DNA from: JAOAPY01 sp041492185
Lineage (GTDB): Bacteria; Acidobacteriota; Blastocatellia; Pyrinomonadales; Pyrinomonadaceae
Reading direction: 5' to 3'
DNA: 51,534 nucleotides
Assembly: GCA_041492185.1 (NCBI GenBank)
Contig: JBGPWL010000026.1
Location: 1 to 51,534 of the forward strand
Below are positions 49,416-51,534 of the stretch, piece by piece; position 1 is the stretch's first letter, and every line of letters starts with the position of its first letter. Position numbers and translations under genes: made by a program. The notes beneath the pieces were generated by a model. It worked only from the letters and a program-made list of their open reading frames with translations, searched no databases and had not been told where the DNA came from.

Positions 49416-49631
49416 TTAGTTTGCACTTTTCCTGCCGTAACGACGCTGAAGGGCGAGTATCTCATCGAGCGAGGCAGGAAAAACAAATTCGTACACTGCG
49501 TCACCGTTAGGAAGGTTATGCTGCGTGAAGCGATTCTTCGGCAGCCAAAGAGCCTCTAAGGAACCAACGAAAAATTCGAACTCATCAAGCGGAAGTTGAC
49601 GTCGAACTGATCGGTTCTCCTCGGATGAACA
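49416..49631 (-). other. Start-less open reading frame downstream of the membrane-protein gene
   Basis: A frame of about 70 codons on the minus strand reads protein-like sequence, for example DEFEFFVGSLEALWLP and GDAVYEFVFPASLDEILALQ, and ends at 49416. It overlaps the 3' end of the gene at 49556-50404 in another frame and has no ATG, GTG or TTG. It may be the remains of a small gene or of a longer C-terminus lost by a frameshift, or chance. Confidence 0.25.
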
Positions 49632-50404
49632 TCAACTACCATTTGTGCTCCACGAAGATCCATTAACGACACAATTTCCCCGCTGCTTTCCCATTGATTC
49701 TGATTTGTACCTGCACCAATATCGCGAAGAATCATTATTCGTTCGCGAGCGCGATAGTCAATGCAGCGGTCACCGCCAGCGAACCACATTTCCACATCCG
49801 GTTGAACGGCACTGGCACCGGTCACTACAAACAGCGGCCACTCTTCGGGCCGGACTGGCTTGCGGTAAAGCAGCACTCGAACATTGAGCGCGCCAACCAG
49901 TCGCGCAGCCCCGGGGTACTTGGCTGGTGACGGCATGAGCGGTGAGTTTTGACAGAACATGACTCCCGGCGGTTCGATCATAGCTGCGCGAATGTCGTTC
50001 GTTTGGCGATATTTTTGTGAGGAGACTTGAGAGGTAATCTGTGGCATTGCGCTGTTCAAATCCCCTTCATATTCTCGTATGCCACCCAATGTTGTTGGCA
50101 CGTGGAACTGATAGCTGGCGCGAATATTCTGAAGCGGATACTGACCGCGAATTACCTGTTCGAGCAGTTCATTATTCCGTTTGAGTTGAGCTGCGGCACT
50201 CCTATCTTGACGTATATCGTCCAAGAATTGAACCCCCCACGTACCCAAGAATGCAACGACGATGAGCAGCATCGCCCATCGTGACGCCCGTTTAGGCTTG
50301 CCACTGTCGTCGGTGGTTCTTCTGATAAGGGAGATAAGGGCGATCGCAACTGCGATTGCCGGCATGATATAGCGCAAAGCGCGAAGTGCGAAGTCGATGC
50401 CCAC
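49556..50404 (-). CDS. Predicted membrane protein of unknown function
   Basis: A 282-residue protein starting at GTG (50404), preceded by GAGAG. Two N-terminal membrane spans (residues 10-27 and 42-60) are followed by a short coiled stretch (DRSAAAQLKRNNELLEQVI) and a soluble domain of about 190 residues rich in beta-strand. No conserved motif was recognised. It starts 10 bases after the end of the LVIVD gene on the same strand and is likely co-transcribed with it. Confidence 0.65.
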   Translation of the reverse strand: MGIDFALRALRYIMPAIAVAIALISLIRRTTDDSGKPKRASRWAMLLIVVAFLGTWGVQFLDDIRQDRSAAAQLKRNNELLEQVIRGQYPLQNIRASYQFHVPTTLGGIREYEGDLNSAMPQITSQVSSQKYRQTNDIRAAMIEPPGVMFCQNSPLMPSPAKYPGAARLVGALNVRVLLYRKPVRPEEWPLFVVTGASAVQPDVEMWFAGGDRCIDYRARERIMILRDIGAGTNQNQWESSGEIVSLMDLRGAQMVVDVHPRRTDQFDVNFRLMSSNFSLVP

Positions 50405-50414
50405 GAAAGTACTC

Positions 50415-51534
50415 TCATTGCCCTGGCGCGGTTGTCGATCCTTTGTCGATTCGATTTCCCAGCTTCACGATCCACAAGCCGGTGTGAATGTCGTTGAAAT
50501 AGATCAAGCCATTCTGTGGTTGTGCGCCCCAACAGAACGGCAAGTTCGGGCGATAGCCTTCGGCGTCTCCGGTCCAGAGGTTTGCAATCTCACGACCTTG
50601 CCGATAAAGATCGCCGCGCAGCTCTCCTGAAACATCGACAACGCGCCCGCCGCCGTTGTAATAGCCCATGTACATAATGTCGTTATCGACCCACATGTTG
50701 TGCGCGCCGGCTTCGGGTATCGGATACTCAGCCACCTTGCGCGGGTGCTCGATGTCCGAAACGTCGACGACGTGAACTATGCCGCGAACGGGAATGCGTC
50801 GCTTTGAGCTGAGGCTGACGTTACCAACACCAAAGAGTGCGGGAAAAACTTCGTCGCCGACGAACAAGTAGTTCTTGTAACGAAAGACTGAATGCGACCC
50901 CGCGAGCCATCCGTTGCCGTAGAGTTCGTTATGATTGAAGTGAAGCTGGCTGACAAACTGCGGCTTCTCAGGACTGCCGCCTTTCATTCCGTTGCCCACG
51001 TCCAAAATGATAATGCCGTCGCGCCAGTAAGCGAGATAGGCCAGTCCGTCTTTCACTTGCAGATCGTGAAGGTAACGGCCCTTGATCTCTTCCCCTTCTG
51101 CAGACCTCACGGTGTTTGCCACTTCGTTCTTGACTTCCCAGCGTGCCACTTCCTTCGGATTTTTCACATCCGCGAAATCGATCACGCGCATCGAGCCCGT
51201 GGCGTCGTCCGTCAGATAAACGTAGTGACTGTCGACGAATGCGCTATGCACGCCGCCGGTTACGGTTGCGGTGTAGTCGGAGATCAACTTCGGATGCGCC
51301 GGATCGGAATTGTCGTAGAAGGCAATGCCGTTCTTGCGATTCGAAGCGCCTTCGCGCGAGATGACCAGAATCTTACCGTCAGAGGTTGTGCTGATGTCGT
51401 TGATAATCCGCGCGTCGACTTTCACGGAGTCGGTTTGTTTCGGATGCGCCGGATCCGAAATGTCGAACACGACGAAGTGGTCCGAGATGGTTGAGTAGTA
51501 CGCGAAGTTTCCGAAAATCCATTCTTCGGCGAAC
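50415..51534 (-). CDS. LVIVD-repeat beta-propeller protein, 5'-truncated by the window edge
   Basis: The visible part covers about 373 codons, ending at 50415. The frame is open to the right edge of the window (51534), so the start and any signal peptide lie outside. Repeats of the LVIVD type are visible: VFDISDPAHPKQTDS, FYDNSDPAHPKLISD, VIDFADVKNPKEVAR and VVDVSDIEHPRKVAE. These form a propeller-like surface domain in exported proteins. No catalytic residues stand out. The membrane-protein gene follows 10 bases later. Confidence 0.85.
   Translation of the reverse strand, partial: FAEEWIFGNFAYYSTISDHFVVFDISDPAHPKQTDSVKVDARIINDISTTSDGKILVISREGASNRKNGIAFYDNSDPAHPKLISDYTATVTGGVHSAFVDSHYVYLTDDATGSMRVIDFADVKNPKEVARWEVKNEVANTVRSAEGEEIKGRYLHDLQVKDGLAYLAYWRDGIIILDVGNGMKGGSPEKPQFVSQLHFNHNELYGNGWLAGSHSVFRYKNYLFVGDEVFPALFGVGNVSLSSKRRIPVRGIVHVVDVSDIEHPRKVAEYPIPEAGAHNMWVDNDIMYMGYYNGGGRVVDVSGELRGDLYRQGREIANLWTGDAEGYRPNLPFCWGAQPQNGLIYFNDIHTGLWIVKLGNRIDKGSTTAPGQ

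Noticed and set aside
1..51534. tRNA, rRNA, riboswitch or prophage genes
   Set aside because: No cloverleaf or rRNA-like sequence, riboswitch core, integrase or phage structural gene was recognised when reading both strands by eye. A covariance-model search would be decisive.

Overview
This window looks like a chromosomal segment of a member of the Acidobacteriota, probably class Blastocatellia. That placement is an inference. It rests on the mix of gene families (GT87 membrane protein, PrsK/PrsR-like two-component pair, S8 protease with a V-V-M-G-D-G repeat tail, zinc-ribbon membrane proteins, DUF2461/DUF427/DUF962 genes), on moderately high GC, and on the very heavy load of palindromic repeats between and inside genes. 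No rRNA, tRNA, CRISPR array, phage or integrative element was seen.

Layout. 0-6.4 kb: a Fe-S HhH glycosylase/endonuclease III relative, a DUF2461 protein, and a very long Lhr-type helicase whose reading frame contains at least five repeat insertions. 6.4-13.1 kb: a secreted helical protein, a VapBC-type toxin-antitoxin pair, a BNR/Asp-box protein, a secreted tandem YciI protein, a CysO-like ubiquitin-fold protein, DUF427, and a zinc-ribbon membrane protein. 13.1-25 kb: bicupin, GT87, GGDEF-EAL, GNAT, a secreted S8 protease fused to a degenerate Clp-type AAA+ domain, a class V aminotransferase-fold enzyme, an SDR and an APC permease. 25-25.7 kb: an HUH (IS200-like/RAYT) transposase framed by paired hairpins. 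25.7-40.5 kb: a dienelactone hydrolase fusion, then a DNA-processing cluster made of an AddAB-like helicase-nuclease pair (with HicAB and an unknown gene between the two subunits), RmuC, a zinc-ribbon protein, a Uma2 nuclease, an OB-fold/DEDDy exonuclease and a solitary MutH/Sau3AI-like nuclease. 40.5-51.5 kb: DUF962, aldo/keto reductase, cupin plus PLP decarboxylase, an inositol-monophosphatase/CysQ-like enzyme, a PrsK/PrsR-like pair, a DUF4160-DUF2442 pair, a membrane protein and a truncated LVIVD-repeat protein at the right edge.

Three things stand out. (1) The subtilase at 18.5-21.2 kb carries an N-terminal region that closely follows the ClpA/ClpB first nucleotide-binding domain but has lost the Walker A lysine and the Walker B glutamate; it appears to be an exported pseudo-ATPase fused to a protease with a hexapeptide-repeat tail. 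(2) A transposase-bearing element at 24,989-25,662 has two hairpins at each end, spaced about 50 nt apart and facing inward. Three other loci (12.2, 22.7 and 40.5 kb) have the same or nearly the same layout without the transposase, with compensating base changes in the stems, so they look like non-autonomous relatives of one HUH/REP system. (3) Unrelated palindromic and 7-nt tandem repeats sit in frame inside the two largest helicase genes (Lhr and AddA-like). One palindrome is shared by both genes, is read in different frames, and shows a compensatory base-pair change.

Start codons were chosen by Shine-Dalgarno-like sequence, family length and overlap with neighbours; several use TTG or GTG. 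Functional statements beyond family membership are inferences from sequence alone.
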